A DNA stretch of 64,000 nt. Origin: Phymatolithon calcareum. Its lineage: Eukaryota; Rhodophyta; Florideophyceae; Hapalidiales. The notes beneath the pieces were generated by a model. That model ran no database searches and was not told where the DNA came from. It worked only from the letters and a program-made list of their open reading frames with translations. The translations under genes were made by a program, and so were the position numbers. Every line of letters begins with the position of its first letter. Position 1 is the stretch's first letter. The stretch covers positions 3,596,001 through 3,660,000 of the forward strand of contig OZ345354.1 in the NCBI GenBank assembly GCA_977006965.1, written 5' to 3'. Of this stretch, positions 45,201 through 52,953 are shown in pieces.

Positions 45201-47149
45201 CCAAGACTTTGATGAATAACATCTCCAAGCTTGAACCTAGCGGAGCTCAGACGCATATCGACTACCACGTGTGCATGGCGGCAATAGCGTTTGTATGCAG
45301 GATAGCCAGCCAAACTCTTTTGTGCACCGTTGTCCATGCATATGCCTTCAAATCCAGAATTATCATTGCGAGATGAGAAAAGGATCTGATGATGCTCTTG
45401 AAAGTGCGATTGGTCGCATGTTTTGTGGAGAAGAGAGTGGCTGAAGGAAATGTCACTTAGAGAAGCGTACACAGGATCGAATGCAGTGGACATTTGCCGA
45501 TTATCTGTAGGAATGGTGACGTAGTGTGTCTTATGAATCGGGTTTGTAGGAGCTGTTTTGGAGTGAAAGACGGACCACGTGTCATCGTCAAGGTCCTGAA
45601 TCATATCCATTGCTGTTCCTAAGTCATCATCGGAAACAGAGTCAACAAGCAGAATTTCTCGAGCGAGATAAATTCTATTGTCATCCGTCAATTGGTCACA
45701 ATCCCTAATAAAGTGGTGCTCAGAATTGCAATTACGGCAACGCATTCGAACGCCGTTTCTCATAGGATTAAGTCGATTTCCTTTGTTAACTCGCCAATTG
45801 GCAAAGGACGTTTTGAAGCGGTCTCGTGGCCGACGGTTATCATGCGCATAGCGGCGGCTGTGCATACCTGGTCTCTCAGTTGTATGCTGCTTGTGACTGG
45901 TGAACAGGGTTTCATGAGCGTGAGCGGGAACCACAGAGGCCTTTTGTGACGTAGCTTCTACAATAGCCTGTTGGTCTTCCATAACTTGGATTGCTCTAGC
46001 GCAAGACTCTTGGAGAGAAAGGGAGTCTGCTGTTGGAGACAAAGTCAGGAAAGCAGCGAACGGCTCTCCTAAGACGGCTTTTTGAATGGTATCACGTAAG
46101 TGTTGATCCGATTGGTAAGCGGGTCCAAGTTGTAGCTGCAATGTAGAGGCTGTCTGATACAAATTTAAGAGAGCTGATTGGTTCGTAGCATCTGCTTTAG
46201 ATCTGAACGCGGAGAACTTTAGAGAGTTCCATTGGCGGATAAGGCGGTCACGGCGTTCACTGGACATGAATCGACTGTAGAGAAGACGAAAGGCTTCGTC
46301 CATATTCTTTGCTTGGGGAAGTACATTCTTATGATAGTATATACTGGCGGGGCTGCTTGGAGCAAAAAGAATATACAGGCAATCGAAGGCTTCCTGTGCG
46401 GTGAGGCCGAGAGATTTGCATTTGTCAGCATACGATTGGTGATACGCTGCTAAATTCTCGGTAAGGTCACCTGTTCCTGAGAACTGCTGTGAGGAGTAGC
46501 TGAAGAGCTTAAGCAGAGAGGAAGCTTTAGCGCTTGCTTTGGGGTCGGCGGTAACAGATTGAACAACCGGAAGCCGTGGAATAGCTCCGATGCTTGAGTA
46601 CTCCTCTGGCGGTTCTTGAGGGAAGCGGTTTCGAGCAGGGCCAGAATTCTCGCCAGCAGGGGTATCACGTATATTCGAGATGTGATGTGCAAGATTGGCC
46701 ACAGTGGTGGATATGGCGGAGAGTCGAGAGTCGATTCTAGTCTCAAGGTTTCGCATAGGTGCAGGAATGAGGGGATCCTCGTTAACACTGGGTGCACCGG
46801 AAGAGGCGCGAGCGTCTTGGGTACCAGTTGCGGTGGCTGGTGTGGGCACAGGGCTTGGAGAGGCGCCAGCGGGAAGAATGCTTAGTAACGCGTCTACCAC
46901 GAACAACCCATCTGGGAAGGCTACACTTCTGCTCTTCAGAAATTCTCGCAGATACACTTGGGTCGGAAGAGATAGACTGCGCACAGTATCGGCGGTGATA
47001 CATCCGGTGACAGCTCCAAGGATTTCGCTGTCTTCCTGAACAGTAAGAAAAGTTCTTACAAGCTCTAGTAGTGTCTTATCTGCTTCGCTCATAGGCGTGG
47101 GACGGACTATATCGTCGTCAGAGGAGGTAGCATTATCGTTATTTGACAT
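42203..47149 (-). CDS. Copia Gag-Pol polyprotein, intact
   Basis: This is a 1648-aa single ORF from ATG 47149. Order: Gag (1 to about 460) with the CCHC knuckle CRNCNSEHHFIRDC (about 464); protease centred on MDNGAQKSL (Asp606, DNGA in place of the usual D-S/T-G-A); integrase with the zinc domain HRRFSHPST..CNSCQ (about 735-780) and core Asp/Asp/Glu in FMDLMWLD, LTHDQGSLF and LGPGERYH; reverse transcriptase (WTRDVRQAFVQSD, catalytic LVDDTLGFG); and RNase H (GYADASFANN, LAAEVYALS, FTDSKS, IADPLTKK). The order integrase before RT defines Ty1/copia. There are no stops. The start lies 6 bases after a possible splice acceptor (AG at 47157-47156). Confidence 0.96.
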   Translation of the reverse strand: MSNNDNATSSDDDIVRPTPMSEADKTLLELVRTFLTVQEDSEILGAVTGCITADTVRSLSLPTQVYLREFLKSRSVAFPDGLFVVDALLSILPAGASPSPVPTPATATGTQDARASSGAPSVNEDPLIPAPMRNLETRIDSRLSAISTTVANLAHHISNIRDTPAGENSGPARNRFPQEPPEEYSSIGAIPRLPVVQSVTADPKASAKASSLLKLFSYSSQQFSGTGDLTENLAAYHQSYADKCKSLGLTAQEAFDCLYILFAPSSPASIYYHKNVLPQAKNMDEAFRLLYSRFMSSERRDRLIRQWNSLKFSAFRSKADATNQSALLNLYQTASTLQLQLGPAYQSDQHLRDTIQKAVLGEPFAAFLTLSPTADSLSLQESCARAIQVMEDQQAIVEATSQKASVVPAHAHETLFTSHKQHTTERPGMHSRRYAHDNRRPRDRFKTSFANWRVNKGNRLNPMRNGVRMRCRNCNSEHHFIRDCDQLTDDNRIYLAREILLVDSVSDDDLGTAMDMIQDLDDDTWSVFHSKTAPTNPIHKTHYVTIPTDNRQMSTAFDPVYASLSDISFSHSLLHKTCDQSHFQEHHQILFSSRNDNSGFEGICMDNGAQKSLAGYPAYKRYCRHAHVVVDMRLSSARFKLGDVIHQSLGIATIRVPIDDNGNYLEYTTDVVDVDIPILFGLDNMKELKWYTNEVTNEFCSQVNPDLKVPLKAKLGHLYLEWPSSTVLFTRSDLLKLHRRFSHPSTEKVMNVLRRASADNYSPDTKKLLDDIVARCNSCQRMAPKPFVFQVTLPDNIVFNHEIFMDLMWLDVTAESDEKPSKRPVLHIVDRGTHFSAARFLAGESAETVWNTFIECWVSIYIGFPNVLTHDQGSLFNSEFFTSGCAQFGIVQKPTPTESHNSLGPGERYHAPLRKIYTKIRIEYPSLSRITVLSLAVHALNNTAGPDGLIPTLLVFGTIPKLPLGNIETELPTQRDRFAALESARKEMETIVAKQRVKLALKPRTKSMEVFNIPPGSPVLVYREKAKCWKGPYTLYKYDNYKTAYVQINGLIQPFSITVVKPYMTEPPPAPVSNDVTEPSGTEQTEAGKNLDSLNSDPDNQSTVPIPPTLAPPTLQQTLDYIRQSSHEYQDTSNSIYVVIVNDPEDPRFRQSSHDEIKGLLDRGTYVVVNEESVPPGATILRARVVHSIKTDDNGDPVYKTRLVIQGHRDPEKLRVVSEAPAILRSSCRVIVALSQALGLPLWTRDVRQAFVQSDNNLDRRLYVRLPRQPELLPMIGLPNEGLLHAIKPLYGLTESPGYWWHTFKRYHTTELGMIQTVMDPCLFFKKENEELMGVIGTLVDDTLGFGTPAFAEMENEQSSRFDVKPRQESFPMKFNGCVITEVNGMRKIHQQEYTATLVRISISNFTPDDFSHLRGQVAYISTSTRPDSSFASAQLAQVKPSIATANDVRLLNSVVAHLQSNPRGIVFPKLDLDSIVIRGYADASFANNVDTSSQLGMAILLCDKDGNASLIHYASWKCRRVTRSVLAAEVYALSACYDFAYTLSHDISTLLGKSIPIQLFTDSKSIFDTITKLSTVSEKRLLIDIAALRQAYATGEIDNIGHISTAHNIADPLTKKMNSPLLTSLLETGKLNHPVNQWIIHEPNTEK

Positions 47150-47229
47150 GATTGCCTAACAAATAAATGGAAAAATACGTTTGGTAGCGTATATTAATCC
47201 AAAGCGATCAGAGAAACAAAGAAAAATAT

Positions 47230-47938
47230 CTACTCAAGAACGTGCTTTCCCTGAGCGCAATTGACTATGTGGCGGAAGGCGTGGGTCTTGTTCTGAAAAG
47301 AACGACCGCAAGGACAAGTGGAATTCGAGGGAACTTTGACTAGGCGCTTAGCGCGACGGTGGCCAGAGCTCTTCTCGTGGTCGTTGTAGGTTTTGCTGCT
47401 TTCAGCGACTTTGTTGCAAAACCCACAGACGAACCAGCCGTTTTCCTCGTACTCTACGTTGGGACGGAAGGAAACCGGCTTAGGCCCACGGGAAACTTTT
47501 CGTTTCTTTGGGCGGGGAGCGTGCTCGCCTTGGTCCTTCAAGATGCGACGAGGAGCAGGCTTCGAGCGTAGAGGGACTATTTCCCGTCGGAAAGTGCGGT
47601 CGACGGGGTCCGGGGACTTGGCGCGCTGCTGTCGAGCAGCTTTTCGCGCGTCCCAATCGCGCCTACGCTCGGCGATGAGGCGAGCGTAATATTCGCGGTT
47701 CTTGCGGTCTTGCTCCGTATCGACAGTCGCCGGACGCGTACTGCGGTCGGAGTCGGTGTCGGACGAGGAGGATGACGGCGGGACGACAATCTTACGTCCA
47801 CGAGACTGCCGGCGGTGCTTAGACGACGACACTGTTGGTCACAAAGGGATAGGTTTAGAGAAGAAACTTCACAGTTAGTACTACTCGAAATATCAACGGA
47901 GCCCAAAAGGACGGCGAAGAAATCTGAGAAGACTTACT
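47230..47938 (-). CDS. Copia accessory ORF: basic protein with two zinc fingers, start made by splicing
   Basis: The exons are 47938 (last leader base) and 47831-47230. The open frame has no ATG anywhere: its first codon is GTG, with an in-frame TGA two codons before it, and no internal Met. Removing the intron 47937-47832 joins A to TG and gives AAAATGTCG, a good start. The 200-aa product is Ser/Asp-rich, then Arg/Lys-rich with a nuclear-signal-like RPKKRKV. It ends with a C2H2-like finger (FVCGFCNKVAESS..H.....H) and a second Cys/His set (CPCGRSFQNKTHAFRHIVNC). It probably binds nucleic acid in the nucleus (inference). gag-pol begins 80 bases downstream. I know of no such ORF in standard copia elements. 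Confidence 0.75.
47832..47937 (-). other. Intron in copia leader
   Basis: On the minus strand: donor GTAAGTC, perfect branch-point TACTAAC at 47880-47874, pyrimidine-rich tract, acceptor CCAACAG. It is 106 bases, with about 43 bases from branch A to the acceptor. Confidence 0.85.
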
Positions 47939-48205
47939 TTTCCGCTCGCTGACCGGGGGACCCTAGAAGAGTGGCCCGGGCAGCAGAGTCGAGATAAACA
48001 CCTTACTCAAGGACCCAAGGAAACCCAAACCGAGTGTCTGTGACTAAAAGCCTGAGTTCTGCGGTTAAGAGGGCTTCCTTAGGGCGGGGGCACCAGGGCG
48101 CGTAAAGTCCACAAGGAGCACTCCCCCTTCCTCAAGACAAGGGGCAAGCGAAGAATCACAAAAAGTTAGCAAAAAACAGGATGCGGGCGTAAGCTAATTC
48201 GCGAA

Positions 48206-48643
48206 TGTCGCTTATGGCCCAGCGGGGCGGGGCAGGCGTTGGACCGATTGGGATTTTTCGGGGCAGGAGCGGGGTCGACACGTGTGAACAGCTTTACAGC
48301 AGACCCCCGATGGTGGGGTCGCTGTACTTTACTGTTCGATGTCTGCGGGAAGTTGCTAGCTAGTGAGCGCGGCGCGCCTTAAGTACACAAATTCTCTGTG
48401 CTGCTGCCCTAGCGGCAGCAGCAAGACGACGGTGAAGTGCAAGTAGACTTAAGTGCATAGCTGTAACTAGCAGTATCAAACAGATTATAGTTCAACACAT
48501 TACAAACAGAGTATCAATCATAACGACTACATATCTAGGGTTAACAAAACAAATTCAAATCACATGACAATCGATTGGCTACAATTAATTCTAACAAGTA
48601 GAAATGTCCACGTCACCGTAAGGGTGCCGTAGAAAGCACAACA
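48206..48643 (-). repeat. 5' LTR of copia element
   Basis: 438 bp; it looks identical to 41738-42175. It carries the element promoter; the transcription start is not identifiable by eye. Confidence 0.95.
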
Positions 48644-48732
48644 CAAGCGGTATAGACCGAGCCATGTTTTTGAATATTACATTCGGGAACATTGATTGAT
48701 TGTTTATTTTTTTCTTTAATGCATTCACAATA

Positions 48733-48785
48733 AGCAACGTCGGTAAAGTTATCATACTGATATCAGTAACTTTACCGACGTTGCT
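48733..48785. repeat. Perfect 19-bp inverted repeat
   Basis: AGCAACGTCGGTAAAGTTA and its exact complement enclose 15 bases that themselves contain the palindrome ACTGATATCAGT. Confidence 0.95.
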
Positions 48786-48835
48786 GATGATCATGATGAT
48801 GATCACATTGCTGTACCAAGCAAAATGTTACAGTA

Positions 48836-48888
48836 CTTTCTGGTGTCAGAGGGATCCCTCTGACACCAGAAAGAAGGTCGACCTTCTT
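48836..48888. repeat. Two abutting perfect palindromes (38 bp and 18 bp)
   Basis: 48836-48873 is a loopless 38-bp palindrome centred on GGATCC. Its last AAG is shared with an 18-bp palindrome (AAGAAGGTCGACCTTCTT, 48871-48888). Confidence 0.97.
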
Positions 48889-49077
48889 GAGAATTTGATT
48901 TTTGCGTCCGCATTACCAGTCTGGAAAAGTCCACAATTCCAGTCCCAAATATTTTCATTGGTAATGGAATTGCTTTTCAACCAAACTTTTCGTGATGTTT
49001 CAAGTTTTTGCTCAACTGGAGCGAAAGTTGCAAATCAACGCTGCACCGTGGAATCAGCCACTGAAAAGCTATGCAGC

Positions 49078-49120
49078 GTCCTCGTAACCAGTCCACGAAT
49101 TAATGACTGGTAACGAGGAC
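49078..49120. repeat. 15-bp inverted repeat, one mismatch
   Basis: GTCCTCGTAACCAGT faces ACTGGTAACGAGGAC across 13 bases. Confidence 0.9.
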
Positions 49121-49495
49121 TTTCTTGACTGGGTCTATGCCGCGATTTTGATGAACTCTCAAGAAGGCCCCTCTGTCAAGCATTTATTAACTTGCCAGCC
49201 AGCTTTCGGACATGTTAGTTAGTTCTGCATTGCTGGTGTTCACTGATAGCCACAAGGTACAGTAGGGTAAAGTTACTGTATTTTAAAACTTACTGTGTCG
49301 CATCGAACGAAAGCCTCTCATTCAGTTACTGTATACACAACTTTTTTCAGACTTTTTCAACAAGTTTTAACTTATTTTAGGCATCCGAAATCGAATCAGT
49401 CGTTGCTATAAGAGAGAGAAAATCGAAAACTACTGTACTTCACATTTCGCGCCTGCTTGCCTGCCTATCTGCCAGCCGTGCTCACATTCCTTCAC

Positions 49496-50143
49496 ATGGG
49501 TATTCTCCGCAAACTCATCTCTACAGCGGCAAAGAATGCTGCTGCCGCGGTTGAACTCGCAGCGCAGCAGTCTGCAACTTCCGCTTCACCTGAGCTCTCC
49601 ATATCAGAGAAGAGGGCCTTTGTGCTACATGTCACCATGCAAATGTTCAGCAACCTCACACAACTGAACATTCAACCTCCTCTGACGATATTCAAGCGCG
49701 GCGTCAACGGCGAAGGCATTTGTGAGACGTATTGGGAAAGTGAGCAGGTGCTCTTTACCGTTTTTAAAAATCAACTCGCTCGTCATGGAACCGCAAGTGC
49801 CGATGAGAAGCGTGCTATACTTGCTCGTGCCATTGCTGACGAGTATCGCGGCAGCATGCAGTGTTCGTGCCAAATCGTGCCTGGTGAACCGACCCGAGTA
49901 ATTGAAGTTTTCCCGAATTACAATGAAATGATAGAAGTGCATTATGTGAAACTACGTGATCAGCAAACTACCGCCCAGGAGCATGCTGCGGTAAATACCG
50001 ACCAGAACACCATTATGAACAACCAGAACGCATATTTGCAACAACAATTGTTGAGGAATAACCAGCAGCTTGGATTCGCCCCTACGCACTACGAAAATGG
50101 GGTACCTCACTACAATAATCCTTTTCCCACTTTCAGGTACTAA
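49496..50143 (+). CDS. Hypothetical protein, 215 aa
   Basis: ATG 49496 is the first ATG of the open frame. The start MGILRKLIS has Gly2 and could be N-myristoylated (inference). An Ala-rich helix follows, then a compact mixed region (VLHVTMQMFSNLTQL, YWESEQVLFTVFKNQLARHG), and a Gln/Asn-rich end (QNAYLQQQLLRNNQQ). The frame is unbroken. No family recognised. TACTGTA at 49431 lies 65 bases upstream of the start. Confidence 0.55.
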   Translation: MGILRKLISTAAKNAAAAVELAAQQSATSASPELSISEKRAFVLHVTMQMFSNLTQLNIQPPLTIFKRGVNGEGICETYWESEQVLFTVFKNQLARHGTASADEKRAILARAIADEYRGSMQCSCQIVPGEPTRVIEVFPNYNEMIEVHYVKLRDQQTTAQEHAAVNTDQNTIMNNQNAYLQQQLLRNNQQLGFAPTHYENGVPHYNNPFPTFRY

Positions 50144-51863
50144 TGCAGGAGAGGATCACATGAACAAGAAGCACATCAATGACATACCCGCATCCATTAT
50201 CATGTAAAGTCATTTCAGATCTCGCGTTTACACTTTTGATGATCCCCTTCAATTAGTAGAACAAGGATGACATATCTCCTAGACTTGAAGCTCAATTGAG
50301 GTGGCAGTGTTGTCTTGGTGTGCCGGATTGGGCGTTTTTGCGGTTTTCAGTTAGAGATTTACAAGAGCGCTTCTTGGCAGAGAAGTACGAATCAAGGCCG
50401 TTTTGAGTAGCCAGAAGACTTTAGCTCTGAGAATCTTACAAAAGCTGCCCCGTTACTCCAAGGTGAAGTTTTGGGAGCTTTCAAAATAGAATCACCAAAT
50501 CCCAAAATCAATGCAAGATGCACTGACAGTCTACGGAGATTACCCAGCGGTGGGAGCTCGAAGGCTCTCCTGGCTGGAATCGGAAAGGAGAACAGGAGAA
50601 ATATCATCATGTAACTTATTATAAGCTCTTTGTCTGACACGAAAGGCTAACTAATCGAGGAAGTGATGAAGAAACCATAGCACCTTCTCTTCTTGTTCTC
50701 TCAAGTCAAATCAAACTGTCCTTCTATAAAAGACGAGGGAAATAGAGTCGAACGAGGCATTGAATAGATCGATATGCTATACGAGGGTCTGGTGATCGTG
50801 CGGATCGTGCCGGACATTTAGAACATCTTCAAAAGTACCTTATATCTTGCATAGTGATGGTGCAAGGCTGGTGAAAAACACTGTCAAAAACGACATGGAT
50901 TATCTACACACCAGACTCAAAGAACATACGACTCTCTTCAGGACAGAGAGAAAACTTGTCAGTACCAGAGGGAGGCGCTACACTAAGAGTGAGCATACAC
51001 AGTTCGCTCTCCCATAAATACCATTAGATTACGTAGTATAAGCAATCGGGAAGTCGAAGCGAAGCCTTGTAGCTTCCTCTTTCTTAGAGAATTGTGGCAA
51101 AAATTCAGATGTACTCTACGCCTTAATTTTATCGTTTGCAGTCCCAAGTGTGCAGTTTACATCTGCGGTGGCTGACAAGAAGAGAGCAAGAGAGCGTCAC
51201 CGTCTCTTCACCCCCATATTCCTTGAAACTGATAATAATAGGCAGTAGTAGAAAAGCTCGCTTTTCGACGAGCATCATAACCCATATGTTCAAGCCAGTA
51301 CACACAGGAAAATGAATTTGAACCGATTTTAGGAGCACGGATTATTTGAAAGAAATGCCTGGAAGCCCAAGAGAGATCAGAGTTCCTGTCTCCAAGTGGG
51401 CGTCCACTGCTTGTGGCCAGAGAGGTAAAAATAAAATTGCCTCTTATGTGAGTACTTGATAAAGGAATATTGTCTTCTTAGAGCCACTATAGCCCAAAAA
51501 TGTGTATACAAATCAGCGAGCACGAGCGTGGACATATTGCCTGCTCTTGAAGAGCTAATCCAGTCCAGAGCATCTATTTTTAAAGTCCGGAAGAGATGCA
51601 CGTAAATTCATACAACTCCGTACCAGTCAAGAGAACCAGATTTCGAGATTCGATTAAGATGCTATGCGATGAGGATCTCAAAAATTCATCCGCATGCATC
51701 GAAGTATTTCCAATATCAATACAGAATGACCAGGTGGCAGGCCATGTAGAGATGGAATCGACTTGTTCTAATAACTCTGTATCTGAAGAATCAAAACAAA
51801 TTCCAAGTTATTCTTAGCTGGCGATGAGTGTTCAAAAATTTTGGCTATAATCACTACTGTAAT
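50144..51863. other. Intergenic region
   Basis: No supportable gene. A 73-codon ORF at 51596-51817 (plus strand) is possible but unrecognised. Confidence 0.4.
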
Positions 51864-51873
51864 ATTTTCGAAC

Positions 51874-52836
51874 GAGGAAATTCACTACATGGCCACCAAA
51901 AATTGGCAAAATTCACTACATGGCCATCTCTCGTCAAATCTACTATTCATCCGTTACGAATACGACGGCGCTCTTTAAGCACGTTGTCGTGTTCATCTGC
52001 AACGCTCAACACACAACAATCCCGCACTAACCACTCCGAAATCATGGAAAAGAGGAAGCTCGTGCTACAAGTGGGCGACTACGCCGGATCAAGCTTTGAC
52101 ACGTTGTCAACATCGTGATCTCCCACAACACGTCGATGGGCAAGGCCCACCTCGTGGCGAAGCTCAACAAAAAACGCCTGACACTCATCTGTAGTCAGAG
52201 CACAGCTTGCACCTGTGACAGTTAGCAGCAATTACCGTGCTACATGTTCCTGCCGCCACTTTGAAGAGCACCAATGCCCATGTAGCCACCGTCATCACTG
52301 CACTTTTGTACACCTGTAGGCGCTTGGTGCAGCATCGGGTGTCGTTCGACCCGTGGAACGAGCACTGGTTTGGGGACGTATGGACGTTGAGAACGTGGGC
52401 CAAGCAGCATGCGGGCAGCATCACGCGTGTTGCAGTCACTGGAGACCAGCTCGTACAGGATGATTTGGTGCCGTTTGATCTTGCGGATAAGCCGGGCCGC
52501 AAGCGCAAGAGGCCTTACTTGCGGTCCGAAATGAGGGCCCACGACGTCGTCGAGGCGAAACGAAAACACATCTACAAAGCGGCTCAGTCCATGATTATCG
52601 ACCTTACCGCCTGCGATGACGGAGATGCTGCTTGCGACGAGGGTCTAAAGCGTAGAGAGTAGCGCGTACGATAAATATTACTGTGCCATAGATTGCTCTG
52701 ACAAACGGATGAGTACTAGTTTTGGCTATAGTGAGCTATGATAGTACGCTTGGCTAGGGGTGAGTAGTAGATTTGACGAGAGATGGCCATGTAGTGAATT
52801 TTGCCAATTTTTGGTGGCCATGTAGTGAATTTCCTC
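51874..52836. mobile_element. Mutator-like DNA element, 963 bp
   Basis: The terminal inverted repeats match perfectly for 72 bp (GAGGAAATTCACTACATGGC...), and the 10-bp duplication ATTTTCGAAC flanks both ends (51864-51873 and 52837-52846). Each terminal repeat contains AATTCACTACATGGCCA twice. Long terminal repeats plus a 9-11 bp duplication fit the Mutator/MULE superfamily. The element sits about 110 bases downstream of the NUP188 stop. Confidence 0.8.
52044..52662 (+). pseudogene. Remnant ORFs inside the Mutator-like element
   Basis: An ORF starts at 52044 (MEKRKLVLQVGDYAG) and ends at 52118. A shifted frame holds a Cys-rich piece (CTCDS..QLPCYM), which could be a decayed SWIM zinc finger. 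A third ORF, 52237-52662 (141 aa), ends with DKPGRKRKRPYLRSEM, like the basic C-terminus of MULE transposases. The catalytic domain is absent. I read it as a deletion derivative; the assignment is weak. Confidence 0.45.
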
Positions 52837-52953
52837 ATTTTCGAACGTATTCATGCCGACGTGTATAGGACGTATCATAAATTGAAGGTTTCCCTAGTTT
52901 TATACATGCAGTGCAGACAGAAGCAACCTTGGTGAATAGACAAGTTGCCCGAG

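Larger units (their letters stand above)
41738..48643 (-). mobile_element. Complete Ty1/copia retrotransposon (6,906 bp)
   Basis: Two 438-bp LTRs (41738-42175 and 48206-48643) look identical by eye, and a CAAGC duplication flanks them. The element reads on the minus strand: 5' LTR at the right, a 268-base leader exon, a short intron, a zinc-finger ORF, one full gag-pol ORF, 3' LTR at the left. Identical LTRs and an unbroken 1648-codon gag-pol indicate a very recent, possibly active insertion. No clear TGG-type primer site follows the 5' LTR; the first leader bases are TTCGCGAATTAGC. Confidence 0.96.
40935..48662. mobile_element. Inverted-repeat element interrupted by copia
   Basis: The left arm GGCTCGGTCTATACCGC..TGCCCGTGCCCGTGCC (40935-40977) recurs in reverse complement at the right. 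The right arm is split by the copia insertion into 41708-41737 and 48644-48662. Without copia and one CAAGC the unit is about 820 bp. It contains a 93-bp hairpin and a small membrane ORF. It looks like a non-autonomous DNA element (MITE-like); its family and target duplication were not resolved. Confidence 0.55.

Noticed and set aside
48591-49113. ORFs across the palindromic region on both strands
   Set aside because: Openness follows from the inverted repeats; composition is Ile/Met-rich and not protein-like.
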